64,000 nucleotides of DNA from Rhodomicrobium sp. R_RK_3 (lineage in GTDB: Bacteria > Pseudomonadota > Alphaproteobacteria > Rhizobiales > Rhodomicrobiaceae), in contig NZ_MWLK01000026.1 of the NCBI RefSeq assembly GCF_002198715.1, forward strand, positions 62,001-126,000. The letters run 5' to 3'. Each line of letters begins with the position of its first letter. Positions within the stretch are counted from its first letter, which is position 1. The notes beneath the pieces are model-generated. The model worked only from the letters and a program-made list of their open reading frames with translations, was not told the DNA's origin and did not search any database. Both the position numbers and the translations under genes were made by a program. This document shows, piece by piece, positions 25,870 to 36,423 of this stretch.

Positions 25870-26020
25870 CCCCCTCACCCGGCCGCTTCGCGTCCGCCCT
25901 CTCCCTCGTGGGGAGAGGGCTAAGCCGAACGAGATCGAGGGCATCGCTTCACCGCTCGTCCCTCTTGCCCTCTCCCCTTGAGGGAGAGGGCCCCCGCCGT
26001 CAGGCGGGTGGGTGAGGGGG
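25870..26020. repeat. Compound palindromic intergenic element
   Basis: An outer 11-base inverted repeat (CCCCCTCACCC at 25870-25880 and GGGTGAGGGGG at 26010-26020) encloses two inner hairpins, at 25896-25920 (GCCCTCTCC/GGAGAGGGC) and 25967-25991 (GCCCTCTCCC/GGGAGAGGGC). A shorter relative with nearly the same ends occurs at 46572-46623. It looks like a dispersed MITE-like or RIME-like repeat and may also end folD transcription. Confidence 0.7.
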
Positions 26021-26118
26021 CTTTGCCGCCGCTCAACCTCCCCTGCTAATCACGACACCCTCCGCCTGGACGAAACATCCGTACTCCGATAGTCTGGATG
26101 GCCCGAGCGGAGGCGAGC

Positions 26119-26352
26119 ATGACACTCATATGGCTTGGCGCGCTGTTGATCCTTTGCGGAGTGCTGTTCATGGCGCTTCAGCCCATCCTCGGAGGACGGT
26201 TCAGCCGTCTGAGGCGCGTTCGCCCGGCGCGGCCCGGCAATACGCTGGAACCGGAGCAGCCGGCCAGCGGCCTCGGCTTCAGCGCCAACTGGCCCGGCCT
26301 TGCGATGCTGGCGCTCGGCGCCGTGCTGCTGCTGGTCGGGGCGGCGTCCTAG
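26119..26352 (+). CDS. Small membrane protein of unknown function
   Basis: 77 residues from ATG 26119, with GGAGG five bases upstream. Two hydrophobic segments lie at the two ends (LIWLGALLILCGVLFMAL and LAMLALGAVLLLVGAA), separated by a basic, Pro-rich loop. No family recognised. Confidence 0.65.
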   Translation: MTLIWLGALLILCGVLFMALQPILGGRFSRLRRVRPARPGNTLEPEQPASGLGFSANWPGLAMLALGAVLLLVGAAS

Positions 26353-26413
26353 CCACCCAATAAAGACCCCAGCTTTGCTATCCCCCGCAGCAGCGGCGGG
26401 TCGACGGCACTCG

Positions 26414-27019
26414 CTATTTCATCTTCGGGCAGTGAGCGCCGACATACTCGTTCACGCCCTTGATGAAATCACTGTGGAAATAGCCGAAGGTCGATTCGAA
26501 CTTCCACGCCGCCCAGACGACGTTGCGCACCAGCGCGGTGCCCTCAATGTCCTGCAGGCCGAGCGAAACCGAGGTCGCCTTACCGTCCTTGAACTCAATC
26601 ACCGGCGCCATATTGGCTCTCAGCTCGTGCCGGCCCCCCTCGGCGTCGATCTCGCAGCGCACCGGCTGCGGCGGCGCCTTCAGCGTATATTTCGCCTCGG
26701 TCAGGGCGGGGGCGAGCAGGGCACGGCTGACGTCGAACTTGGCGGAGCAGCGCGCGTCGCCGAACGGCCAGCTAATCTTGCCCTTCTTGACCGCCTTGGT
26801 GATCTCTTCCTTGTACCAGGTTTCGGCGAGGTCGCATTTCAGGCCCGCGCCCGAGGCGGACGGCGCATTGACGATCGCGCACAGATCCCGGTCGCATTGG
26901 CGCTGACCCTCCTTGTCCGTCGGCAACTCGGTTTGCTGCGCCCGCCCCGCCCCCGCTCCGACGGCGAGGCCAAAACCCAGTGCAAGAATCCCCCACGCAA
27001 AGCTCACCCCGCCTTTCAT
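26414..27019 (-). CDS. Secreted protein of unknown function
   Basis: 201 residues from ATG 27019, with an ATG two codons upstream as an alternative. An N-terminal signal peptide ends near AGAGRA. The mature part contains several spaced cysteines (QCDRDLCAIV, LKCDLAETWYKEEI, ARCSAKF, VRCEID and a late AHCPKMK), suggesting disulfides in the periplasm. The long in-frame extension to 27250 lacks a ribosome-binding site. The family is not recognised. Confidence 0.65.
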   Translation of the reverse strand: MKGGVSFAWGILALGFGLAVGAGAGRAQQTELPTDKEGQRQCDRDLCAIVNAPSASGAGLKCDLAETWYKEEITKAVKKGKISWPFGDARCSAKFDVSRALLAPALTEAKYTLKAPPQPVRCEIDAEGGRHELRANMAPVIEFKDGKATSVSLGLQDIEGTALVRNVVWAAWKFESTFGYFHSDFIKGVNEYVGAHCPKMK

Positions 27020-27273
27020 GCCCATCGCCTTTCCGCCCAAATGCCTAAATTTGCGCCCAATGAAACCAAATCCGTATGGCAAAACCAAATCCAGCCGGCC
27101 GGTTCCGCGAGCAAAATCGGGGACGGGCGGCGCCGGGAGATCGCTCCGGGCGGCGCAAAATACGCCTGCGAAACTGAACGGGCCTATAAGACGCATGAAC
27201 GAGCGATTGCTGTAGACGGAAGCTTTGCTATAGTCCGGCGCGAATTGCACGCGGTCGGCGAATGGAGGCTCTG

Positions 27274-27417
27274 ATGACAGTCGATATGTCTGAAGGCAAT
27301 GAGAATATGGATTACGCAGCGCATCAGCGCACCTATGATTTGTTCACCGGGCTGGTGAAGTACGGCACGATCGGGGTCGTCCTCGTCCTCTTCCTGATGT
27401 GGATCTTCCTCGTCTGA
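27274..27417 (+). CDS. aa3-type cytochrome c oxidase subunit IV (47 residues)
   Basis: A very short gene with a perfect GGAGG six bases before ATG. The product (MDYAAHQRTYDLFTGLVKYG followed by one hydrophobic helix) matches the small bacterial cytochrome oxidase subunit IV family seen in alphaproteobacteria, where the signature is MDYxEHExTYxxFxxLxKYG. It sits 49 bp upstream of pntAA, a recurrent arrangement in this order. It would be a single-span subunit of the respiratory aa3 oxidase whose large subunits are outside the window. Confidence 0.85.
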   Translation: MTVDMSEGNENMDYAAHQRTYDLFTGLVKYGTIGVVLVLFLMWIFLV

Positions 27418-27466
27418 GAATGCCCTCAATCCAGTCAGGCTGTCGGTCGGCGGCGCGGAGTCAAAT

Positions 27467-28606
27467 ATGATCGTGGTAGCGGCTACCGCTGAAAGCGGCG
27501 GCGAGACGCGTGTTGCTCTGTCGCCGGAAACGGCGAAGAAGTTCAAGGGCCTCGGCGTCGAGGTGAGATTTCAGGCGGGCGCCGGCCTGCCGTCGCATTT
27601 TCCGGACAAGGCCTTCGCCGATGCCGGGGCAACCATCGTGCCGACCGCCGAGGCGGCGCTGAAGGATGCCGATATCGTCCTTAAGGTGCGCCGTCCGTCA
27701 GCCGCGGAACTGGCTGCGATGAAGCCCGGCGCGGTGCTGGCTGCCATGCTCGACCCTTATGGCGGCGGCGCCGAGATCGACGCGCTGGCCAAATCCGGCG
27801 TCAACGCCTTCTCGATGGAGTTCATCCCGCGCATCTCGCGCGCCCAGAGCATGGACGTGCTGTCCAGCCAGGCCAATCTCGCCGGCTATAAGGCCGTCGT
27901 CGATGCGGCGGCGCGCTTCTCCCGCGCCATGCCGATGATGATGACCGCCGCCGGCACGGTGCCCGCCGCGCGCGTCTTCGTGATGGGCGTCGGCGTCGCG
28001 GGCCTCCAGGCCATCGCCACGGCGCGGCGGCTCGGGGCGGTGGTGTCGGCCACCGACGTGCGGCCCGCGACCAAGGAGCAGGTCGAATCGCTCGGCGCCA
28101 AATTCGTCGCCGTCGAGGACGAGGAATTCAAGCAGGCGGAAACCTCCGGCGGCTACGCCAAGGAAATGTCGGCCGAATACAAGGCCAAGCAGGCCGAGCT
28201 GGTCGCCAATCACGTCACGGCGCAGGACATCGTCATCACCACGGCGCTGATCCCGGGTCGTCCCGCGCCCAAGCTGATCTCGAAGGCGATGATCGAAAGC
28301 ATGAAGCCGGGGTCGATCATCGTCGATCTGGCGGCGGAGCGCGGCGGCAATGCCGAGCTGACCATGCCGGGCGAGATCGTCGACCATCACGGCGTCACCA
28401 TCATGGGTGAGCTGAATTTGCCGGGGCAGGTCTCGGGCAATGCGTCGAGCCTGTACGCACGCAATCTCTACGCCTTCGTCGAGCTGATGATCGACAAGAA
28501 GGAAGGCGCGCTGAAAATCGACTGGGACGACGAGATCATCAAGGGCACCGCCCTGACGCGCGACGGCCAGATCGTTCACCCTAGCCTGACGGGAGCCAAG
28601 GCATGA
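27467..28606 (+). CDS. pntAA: NAD(P) transhydrogenase subunit alpha part 1
   Basis: 379 residues; the soluble NAD(H)-binding domain I of proton-translocating transhydrogenase, which makes NADPH using the proton gradient. It shows the alanine-dehydrogenase-like N-terminus ([19 protein letters not shown]), the Rossmann segment [20 protein letters not shown] and [13 protein letters not shown]. The alpha subunit is split into two genes, as in many alphaproteobacteria; pntAB follows with a four-base overlap. Confidence 0.97.
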   Translation: MIVVAATAESGGETRVALSPETAKKFKGLGVEVRFQAGAGLPSHFPDKAFADAGATIVPTAEAALKDADIVLKVRRPSAAELAAMKPGAVLAAMLDPYGGGAEIDALAKSGVNAFSMEFIPRISRAQSMDVLSSQANLAGYKAVVDAAARFSRAMPMMMTAAGTVPAARVFVMGVGVAGLQAIATARRLGAVVSATDVRPATKEQVESLGAKFVAVEDEEFKQAETSGGYAKEMSAEYKAKQAELVANHVTAQDIVITTALIPGRPAPKLISKAMIESMKPGSIIVDLAAERGGNAELTMPGEIVDHHGVTIMGELNLPGQVSGNASSLYARNLYAFVELMIDKKEGALKIDWDDEIIKGTALTRDGQIVHPSLTGAKA

Positions 28607-28998
28607 AACGCAAAGGCATTTTGAGCGCGGCGGCGGCTCTGGCGGCCCTTACCCCGAATGCGGCCTGGGCAGCGGGCGGCGCGCATGTCGACCCGTTCGT
28701 GTTCCAGCTCTCGATCTTCGTGCTGGCGGTGTTCGTCGGCTATTACGTCGTCTGGAGCGTGACGCCGGCGCTGCATACGCCGCTGATGTCCGTCACCAAC
28801 GCCATTTCCTCGGTGATCGTGGTCGGCGCGCTCCTCGCCGTCGGCGTCGAGCACGCGGCGGGCGATGTGCTGCAGGGCGCGGGCGCCTCGAAGGTTTTCG
28901 GCTTCCTGGCGCTGATGATGGCGGCGGTCAATATTTTCGGCGGCTTCCTGGTCACCCAGCGCATGCTGGCAATGTACAAGAAGAAAGAAAAAAAATGA
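28603..28998 (+). CDS. pntAB: NAD(P) transhydrogenase subunit alpha part 2
   Basis: 131 residues; the first membrane portion of domain II, with three to four hydrophobic helices. A signal-peptide-like N-terminus precedes [20 protein letters not shown] and [20 protein letters not shown], both diagnostic of this subunit. It overlaps pntAA at the start (ATGA) and the following lipoprotein gene at its end (ATGA). Confidence 0.97.
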   Translation: MKRKGILSAAAALAALTPNAAWAAGGAHVDPFVFQLSIFVLAVFVGYYVVWSVTPALHTPLMSVTNAISSVIVVGALLAVGVEHAAGDVLQGAGASKVFGFLALMMAAVNIFGGFLVTQRMLAMYKKKEKK

Positions 28999-29522
28999 CA
29001 CCCGGGCCTCGCGGCGTTTTTCGGCATGTCCTCTCGCTGGCCATGGTGCTGGCGCTGGCAGGCTGCTTCAAATCCGCCGCGCCGCTCATCGACACCGCCC
29101 ATGCGAAATATCCGTTTACCGCGATTTCGCTGAAGGACGACGAAGGACAGATCGTGGCGCTGAAGCGGGAGGGCGATATCTACCGCTTCATCGAACAGGG
29201 CCAGCCGCCGCCGCAAGTGCCGTCGGCCTATCTGCTGCATGAAATCGGGGAAAACGCCTATGTCATCCAGGAAGCCAGCGATTCCGGCGAGGCGACCTAT
29301 ATCTTCGCCAAGCGCGACGGCGACAGCGTGATCATCCGCCCGGTTTGCCGGGGCCTCGCGCCGGACCTGCTGCAAAAGCTGAAGGTCGAAGCGCGCGAAG
29401 AGGCGCAGAGCTATGTGTTCGACTGCTACGTGAAGGATCTCGACGGCCTGGTCGGCATGGGCACATCGCCGACGATCTGGTCCGACGCGACCAAGACGCT
29501 CAAAATCATCTCGATCGAATAA
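28995..29522 (+). CDS. Lipoprotein of unknown function inserted in the pnt operon
   Basis: 175 residues with a lipoprotein signal ending LALAGC (Cys24). The mature part ([20 protein letters not shown] and the later [20 protein letters not shown]) looks like a small beta-rich domain I do not recognise. It is coupled to pntAB by ATGA and followed by pntB after 145 bp. Transhydrogenase genes are normally contiguous, so a coupled lipoprotein here suggests either co-expression of a periplasmic accessory or a simple insertion. Confidence 0.75.
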   Translation: MTPGPRGVFRHVLSLAMVLALAGCFKSAAPLIDTAHAKYPFTAISLKDDEGQIVALKREGDIYRFIEQGQPPPQVPSAYLLHEIGENAYVIQEASDSGEATYIFAKRDGDSVIIRPVCRGLAPDLLQKLKVEAREEAQSYVFDCYVKDLDGLVGMGTSPTIWSDATKTLKIISIE

Positions 29523-29667
29523 GGGGAGAAAGCAGCATTGGGGGCCGCCTTCTTCTTCATGCCGAATATCCCGCCGACCATCCGATATCGTTACCGCACA
29601 TCCAGTCACCGACTGATCTTCGCAGCCATAAACACGCCGATCTTTGCTAAGGGCGAGGGAAAACCAC

Positions 29668-31062
29668 ATGTCCGCTGATCTTGTAGCGCTCCTCTATCTC
29701 GTCTCGGGCGTGCTGTTCATCCTTGCCCTGCGCGGGCTTTCGAGCCCGGAAACCGCGCGCCAGGGCAACCAATTCGGCATGGCCGGCATGACGCTCGCCA
29801 TCCTGACGACACTCGCCGTGGTCGCCCCGCGCGACGGCACCACTTGGCTGATGATCGTCGGCGGCCTCGCCATCGGCGGCGGCATCGGCGCCTATACGGC
29901 GCGCTCGATCGCCATGACCGCCATGCCGCAGCTCGTCGCCGCCTTCCACAGCCTCGTCGGCCTCGCGGCGGTGTTCGTCGCCGCCGCGGCGCTCTATGCG
30001 CCGGAAGCCTTCGGCATCGGCTCGCCCGGTAATATCGCTGTGGCGACGCTCGTCGAAATGTCGCTCGGCGTCGCCATCGGCGCGATCACCTTCTCCGGCT
30101 CGATCATCGCTTTCCTGAAGCTCGACGGGCGCATGTCCGGCGCGCCAATCCTCTTGCCCGCCCGCCATCTCATCAACATCGCGCTCGCCGCCGGCCTGAT
30201 CGTGCTGATCGCGCTGTTCTGCACCAGCGGCTCGGCGCTGCTGTTCTGGGCGATCACGGTGGTGGCGCTGGTGCTCGGCGTGCTCATCATCGTGCCGATC
30301 GGCGGCGCGGACATGCCGGTCGTCGTCTCGATGCTGAATTCCTATTCCGGCTGGGCCGCCGCCGGCATCGGTTTCACGCTCGGCAATTCGGCTCTCATCA
30401 TCACCGGCGCGCTGGTCGGCTCCTCGGGTGCGATCCTGTCCTACATCATGTGCAAGGGCATGAACCGCTCCTTCATCTCGGTGATCCTCGGCGGCTTCGG
30501 CGGTGAGACCGCGGCAGCCGGCGGCAAGGCCGAGACGCGGCCCGTCAAGCAGGGCTCGGCGGACGACGCCGCCTTCATTCTGAAGAACTCCTCCAAGGTC
30601 ATCATCGTCCCCGGTTACGGCATGGCCGTCGCCCAGGCCCAGCACGCGCTGCGCGACATGGCCGACACGCTGAAGAAGCACGGCGTCGATGTCTCTTACG
30701 CCATTCATCCGGTCGCGGGCCGCATGCCCGGCCACATGAACGTGCTCTTGGCCGAGGCGAACGTGCCCTATGATGAGGTGTTCGAGCTCGAGGACATCAA
30801 CAACGCCTTCAGCCAGGCCGACGTCGCCTTCGTCATCGGCGCCAATGACGTCACCAACCCCGCCGCCAAGGAAGACCCGTCCTCGCCGATCTTCGGCATG
30901 CCGGTGCTGGAAGTGTGGAAGGCCGGCACGGTGATGTTCATCAAGCGCTCGCTATCCTCGGGCTATGCGGGCATCGACAACACGCTGTTCTACCGCGACA
31001 ACACCATGATGCTGTTCGGCGACGCCAAGAAGATGACCGAGGAAATCGTCAAAGCTTTCTGA
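29668..31062 (+). CDS. pntB: NAD(P) transhydrogenase subunit beta
   Basis: 464 residues from ATG 29668; the frame extends eight codons upstream to a TTG. The membrane part has many hydrophobic helices (ALRGLSSPETARQGN, VAAFHSLVGLAAVFVAAA) and the C-terminal domain III binds NADP(H) with IIVPGYGMAVAQAQHAL, HPVAGRMPGHMNVLLAEA and IGANDVTNPAA. It completes the proton-pumping enzyme with pntAA and pntAB. Confidence 0.97.
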   Translation: MSADLVALLYLVSGVLFILALRGLSSPETARQGNQFGMAGMTLAILTTLAVVAPRDGTTWLMIVGGLAIGGGIGAYTARSIAMTAMPQLVAAFHSLVGLAAVFVAAAALYAPEAFGIGSPGNIAVATLVEMSLGVAIGAITFSGSIIAFLKLDGRMSGAPILLPARHLINIALAAGLIVLIALFCTSGSALLFWAITVVALVLGVLIIVPIGGADMPVVVSMLNSYSGWAAAGIGFTLGNSALIITGALVGSSGAILSYIMCKGMNRSFISVILGGFGGETAAAGGKAETRPVKQGSADDAAFILKNSSKVIIVPGYGMAVAQAQHALRDMADTLKKHGVDVSYAIHPVAGRMPGHMNVLLAEANVPYDEVFELEDINNAFSQADVAFVIGANDVTNPAAKEDPSSPIFGMPVLEVWKAGTVMFIKRSLSSGYAGIDNTLFYRDNTMMLFGDAKKMTEEIVKAF

Positions 31063-31138
31063 GCTTGATAATTGTCGCGGAAAAGCCGTAAGCAGAGGCA
31101 AGAACACCCGCTCGGCGAAGGTTTTGGGAGCTCGCGTC

Positions 31139-31432
31139 ATGCGTCGGTTTTTCAGGTTTCTATTTGTCGTGTCGATCATAGCAACGGCCGGCGCGCTGTA
31201 TTGGCGGACCTTCCTCCCGGAAGCCGGCGCGCCCACCGCCTCGCAGCCGCAACTGCGCGGCATCGAAAAGAGCCCTGACGGCACCGGCCCGGCCGAGCGG
31301 TCGTTCCGGAGTGACGCCAAACCCTCCGAGCGGCAGGATTTGGCCGTCACCATCTCGATCCTGTCCTCGATCATCTCCGCCGTCGCCGCGCTGGCCCAGA
31401 CCTGGCTGACGGCGCGCGCCTATCGGCGATAG
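31139..31432 (+). CDS. Small membrane protein of unknown function
   Basis: 97 residues from ATG 31139 with GGGAG eight bases upstream. A basic N-terminus precedes a hydrophobic helix (FFRFLFVVSIIATAGALYW); a second hydrophobic stretch (VTISILSSIISAVAALA) lies near the C-terminus. It has no recognised family and lies between pntB and a hydrolase gene on the same strand. Confidence 0.6.
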   Translation: MRRFFRFLFVVSIIATAGALYWRTFLPEAGAPTASQPQLRGIEKSPDGTGPAERSFRSDAKPSERQDLAVTISILSSIISAVAALAQTWLTARAYRR

Positions 31433-31467
31433 GCCGTGCCATTGCACCCAAGCTCCCAGGTGGGAAG

Positions 31468-32292
31468 GTGACGCAGGGGCTGCTCATCGTCGCGCTCGGC
31501 CTCGTGGGCCTGTACGTGGCGGCGGCATTCTCGCTCTATATGCTGCAGCGGCGGCTGATCTATTTCCCCGACTCGACCTATTACACGCCCGAGGATGAAG
31601 GGCTGACCGATGTGCGCGAGGTCAAGCTCGACACGCCGGACGGCGAGCGGGTCATCGCCTGGTGGTCGCGCGCCGCCAAGGGGCAGCCGACGCTGATCTA
31701 TTTCCACGGCAATGCCGGCAATCTGGTCGATGCCTCGGAGCGGTTGAAGATGTACGCCAATGTCGGCCTCGGCGTGTTCATGCCCTCCTATCGCGGCTAT
31801 TCCGGCAGCTCCGGCAGGCCCTCCGAGACGGCGCTGGTGGCGGATGCGCTGCTCGCCTACGACTATCTGCGCAAGCAGGGCCTGCCGGCCTCCGACATCA
31901 TCCCCTATGGCGAATCGCTTGGCACCGGCGTCGCGGTGCAATTGGCGGCGGCCCGGCCGGTCGGCGCGCTGATCCTCGACGCGCCCTACACCTCGCTGCC
32001 CGATGTCGGAAAGCTGCTCTACCCGATCATGCCGGTGCAGACCTTCATGGTCGACCGCTTCGAGTCGAAGCGCCATATCGCGGGGGTGAAAGCCCCCATC
32101 CTCATCATGCACGGCACCGCCGACCGGACCGTGCCCTTCTCGCTCGGCAAGCAGCTTTTCGATCTGGCGCCGGAGCCCAAGCAGATGGCCGTGCTGAACG
32201 GGGCCGGGCATTCCGACATCTATAATTTCGGCGCCCTCGCCCGCTTGCGCGCCTTCATCGCAAAATACCGCCAAAAGCCCGAGGCGCGGTGA
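31468..32292 (+). CDS. Membrane-anchored alpha/beta hydrolase, BEM46/ABHD13-like
   Basis: 274 residues from a GTG preceded by GGGAAG. One N-terminal hydrophobic helix is followed by an alpha/beta hydrolase domain with oxyanion segment IYFHGNAGN, nucleophile elbow YGESLGTGVA, acid residue in MHGTADRTVP and catalytic histidine in GAGHSDI. This matches the BEM46/YfhR-like serine hydrolases. The substrate is unknown. It converges on betA. Confidence 0.85.
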   Translation: MTQGLLIVALGLVGLYVAAAFSLYMLQRRLIYFPDSTYYTPEDEGLTDVREVKLDTPDGERVIAWWSRAAKGQPTLIYFHGNAGNLVDASERLKMYANVGLGVFMPSYRGYSGSSGRPSETALVADALLAYDYLRKQGLPASDIIPYGESLGTGVAVQLAAARPVGALILDAPYTSLPDVGKLLYPIMPVQTFMVDRFESKRHIAGVKAPILIMHGTADRTVPFSLGKQLFDLAPEPKQMAVLNGAGHSDIYNFGALARLRAFIAKYRQKPEAR

Positions 32293-32340
32293 GCCCGGTC
32301 CGTGCGAGGGCGGGGGGGCCCAAACCCGGTCAGGCTCACT
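32289..32340. terminator. Possible bidirectional terminator between convergent genes
   Basis: Arms GTGAGCC and GGCTCAC bracket a G-rich centre with further CCGGT/ACCCGG pairing. The structure overlaps both stop codons. There is no U-tract, so this is tentative. Confidence 0.3.
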
Positions 32341-33997
32341 CCGCCGCGCGGCCGAGCGCGCCATATTCCGCGTTCGACGCCGCCAGCAGCCCCTTGCCGA
32401 GAATATGGTCCGCCGCCTTCTCGCCGATCATGATGGTGGGCGCGTTGAGGTTGCCCGTCGTGATCGAGGGCATGATCGAGCTGTCGGCGATGCGCAAGGC
32501 ATCGAGGCCGATGACGCGCGCCTGCGGATCGACGACCGCCATGCGGTCGCCCGGCGCGCCCATGCGGCAGGTGCAGGACGGGTGGAAGGCGCTCTCCACC
32601 TTGGCGCGGATGAACGCGTCGATGGCCTCGTCGCTCGTGACCTCCGCGCCGGGCTGGATCTCACGGCCGCGATAGGGATCGAAGGCGGGCTGCGCAAAGA
32701 TCTCGCGCGTCAGCCGCACGCAGGCGCGCATTTCGGTCCAGTCGTCGGGATGGCTCATATAGTTGAACAGGATGCGCGGATGGTCGCGCGGGTCAGCCGA
32801 TTTCAGCCGCACCCAGCCCCGGCTCTTCGAGCGCATCGGGCCGACATGGGCCTGAAAGCCGTGCTCGGTGGCGAGGTGCTTGCCGTCATAGCTCACGGCG
32901 AGCGGCAGGAAATGATACTGGATGTCGGGATAGTCGATTCCGGGCCGCGAGCGGATGAAGCCGCAGCTCTCGAAATGGTTGGTCGCGCCAAGCCCGCTGC
33001 GGAAGGCGAGCCAGCGCGCGCCGACCCTCGCCCGCCCTAAAAGGCCCTGCCAGGAATAGAGCGTGATCGGCTGGCGGCAGGCGACCTGGAAATAGAATTC
33101 CAGATGATCCTGCAAATTCTCGCCGACGCCGGGGAGGTCGTGCAGGACATCGATGCCGTGCTGGCGCAGTTCCCCGGCGGGTCCGACGCCGGACAGTTTC
33201 AGAAGCTGCGGCGTGTTGATCGGGCCGCCCGACAGCACCACCTCGCGCCGCGCCCTCAACTCGCAGGCCCGCCCGCCGCGCTCATAGGCGATGCCGATTG
33301 CGCGGCGTCCTTCGAACAGGATGCGCGTCGCCAGCGCGCCGGTGATCACGGTCAGGTTCGGGCGCTTCATGGCGGGCTTCAGATAGGCGTTCGCAGTGGA
33401 CCAGCGCCGGCCGTCCTTCACCGTCATGTCGAGCCGCCCAAAACCTTCTTGGGACTGGCCGTTAATATCCGCATTGGCCGGATAGCCCGCCTGCTTGCCT
33501 GCCTCGATGAAGGCGCGGTAGAGCGGATTGGCCAGCGCGCCATATTGCGTGGCGAGCGGACCGGCATCGCCGCGATAGGCGTTGCCGCCGTCGCGGCGCT
33601 TCTCGGCCCGGCGAAAATAGGGCAGCACATGGCGATAGCCCCAGCCGGACGCGCCTTCGCTCTCCCAGCGGTCGAAATCATGCGGGTTGCCGCGCACATA
33701 GACGAGGCCGTTCACCGAGGACGAGCCGCCGATCACCTTGCCGCGCGGGCAATGCAGAATGCGCCCGCCGAGGCCTGGTTCCGGCTCGGTGTGGTAACCC
33801 CAATTATAGGTTTTCGAGCGCATCGGCATGGAGAGTGCGGCGGGCATCTGGATCAGGATCGAGCGGTCGGAGCCGCCATATTCCAGCACGCAGACCTGAT
33901 TGGCGCCATCCGCGCTCAGCCGGTCGGCGAGCACGCAGCCGGCGGAGCCTGCGCCGACGATGATGTAATCGAAGGTGGTGACGTCGTTGATGGCCAT
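32336..33997 (-). CDS. betA: Choline dehydrogenase
   Basis: 553 residues; FAD-dependent GMC oxidoreductase that oxidises choline to betaine aldehyde at the inner membrane. The FAD-binding FDYIIVGAGSAGCVLADRL is at residue 9, the GMC signatures GKVIGGSSSVNGLVYVRG and SGGPINTPQLLKLSGVG are present, and the active-site histidine is in SAFHPSCTCRMG near the C-terminus. The start (ATG 33997) lies 8 bp after the fused betI-betB gene, so both form one operon for making the osmoprotectant glycine betaine. Confidence 0.97.
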   Translation of the reverse strand: MAINDVTTFDYIIVGAGSAGCVLADRLSADGANQVCVLEYGGSDRSILIQMPAALSMPMRSKTYNWGYHTEPEPGLGGRILHCPRGKVIGGSSSVNGLVYVRGNPHDFDRWESEGASGWGYRHVLPYFRRAEKRRDGGNAYRGDAGPLATQYGALANPLYRAFIEAGKQAGYPANADINGQSQEGFGRLDMTVKDGRRWSTANAYLKPAMKRPNLTVITGALATRILFEGRRAIGIAYERGGRACELRARREVVLSGGPINTPQLLKLSGVGPAGELRQHGIDVLHDLPGVGENLQDHLEFYFQVACRQPITLYSWQGLLGRARVGARWLAFRSGLGATNHFESCGFIRSRPGIDYPDIQYHFLPLAVSYDGKHLATEHGFQAHVGPMRSKSRGWVRLKSADPRDHPRILFNYMSHPDDWTEMRACVRLTREIFAQPAFDPYRGREIQPGAEVTSDEAIDAFIRAKVESAFHPSCTCRMGAPGDRMAVVDPQARVIGLDALRIADSSIMPSITTGNLNAPTIMIGEKAADHILGKGLLAASNAEYGALGRAAE

Positions 33998-34005
33998 CTG
34001 GAGTC

Positions 34006-36099
<2,094 letters not shown>

Positions 36100-36146
36100 C
36101 TTGCTCCTTGGTCGAGGGCTGGGCGGTATTCGCACCATAATGATGC

Positions 36147-36168
36147 ATTGATTGAAGGTTCAATCAAT
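36147..36168. promoter_or_regulatory. BetI-type operator (perfect 22-bp palindrome)
   Basis: Ten-base arms ATTGATTGAA and TTCAATCAAT flank a central GG, 47 bp upstream of the fusion gene start. It resembles the published E. coli BetI site, which also contains ATTGATTG and TTCAAT. It is placed to repress the bet operon and possibly the divergent cho genes. Confidence 0.85.
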
Positions 36169-36255
36169 AGACAAAAGCACGGGCCCAGACCTGCCCGTTT
36201 CCAAGGCAAGCTAAGGAAAAATGCTTAGAAATCTGACTGCTTTGGGAGCAGATCC

Positions 36256-36272
36256 ATTGATTGAATGATCAA
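36256..36272. promoter_or_regulatory. Second, degenerate BetI-like site near choX
   Basis: The left arm ATTGATTGAA of the main operator recurs exactly at 36256-36265, and TTGAT/ATCAA pair around six bases. It lies about 150 bp upstream of choX, on the choX side of the intergenic region. Confidence 0.5.
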
Positions 36273-36423
36273 AAATAGGCAGTGACAAATCCTTAACATT
36301 CCGTTTGAATTTCAGATCAGCGCTGGCCGAGAATGGGTGAGCGGGCGAAGGGCGCGGGCGATTACGACTCGGCAGGCGCCTTCCGCTCCGAGGTCCTGAA
36401 TTCAGGGGAAATGGGGAGCAGCA

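Noticed and set aside
25870-26020. CRISPR-like array
   Set aside because: The repeats are inverted, only two units with unequal spacing, and no cas gene is present.
36100-36138. Upstream ATG start for the BetI-BetB fusion
   Set aside because: It has no ribosome-binding site and lies close to the operator; AAGGAG precedes the ATG pair at 36099/36096.
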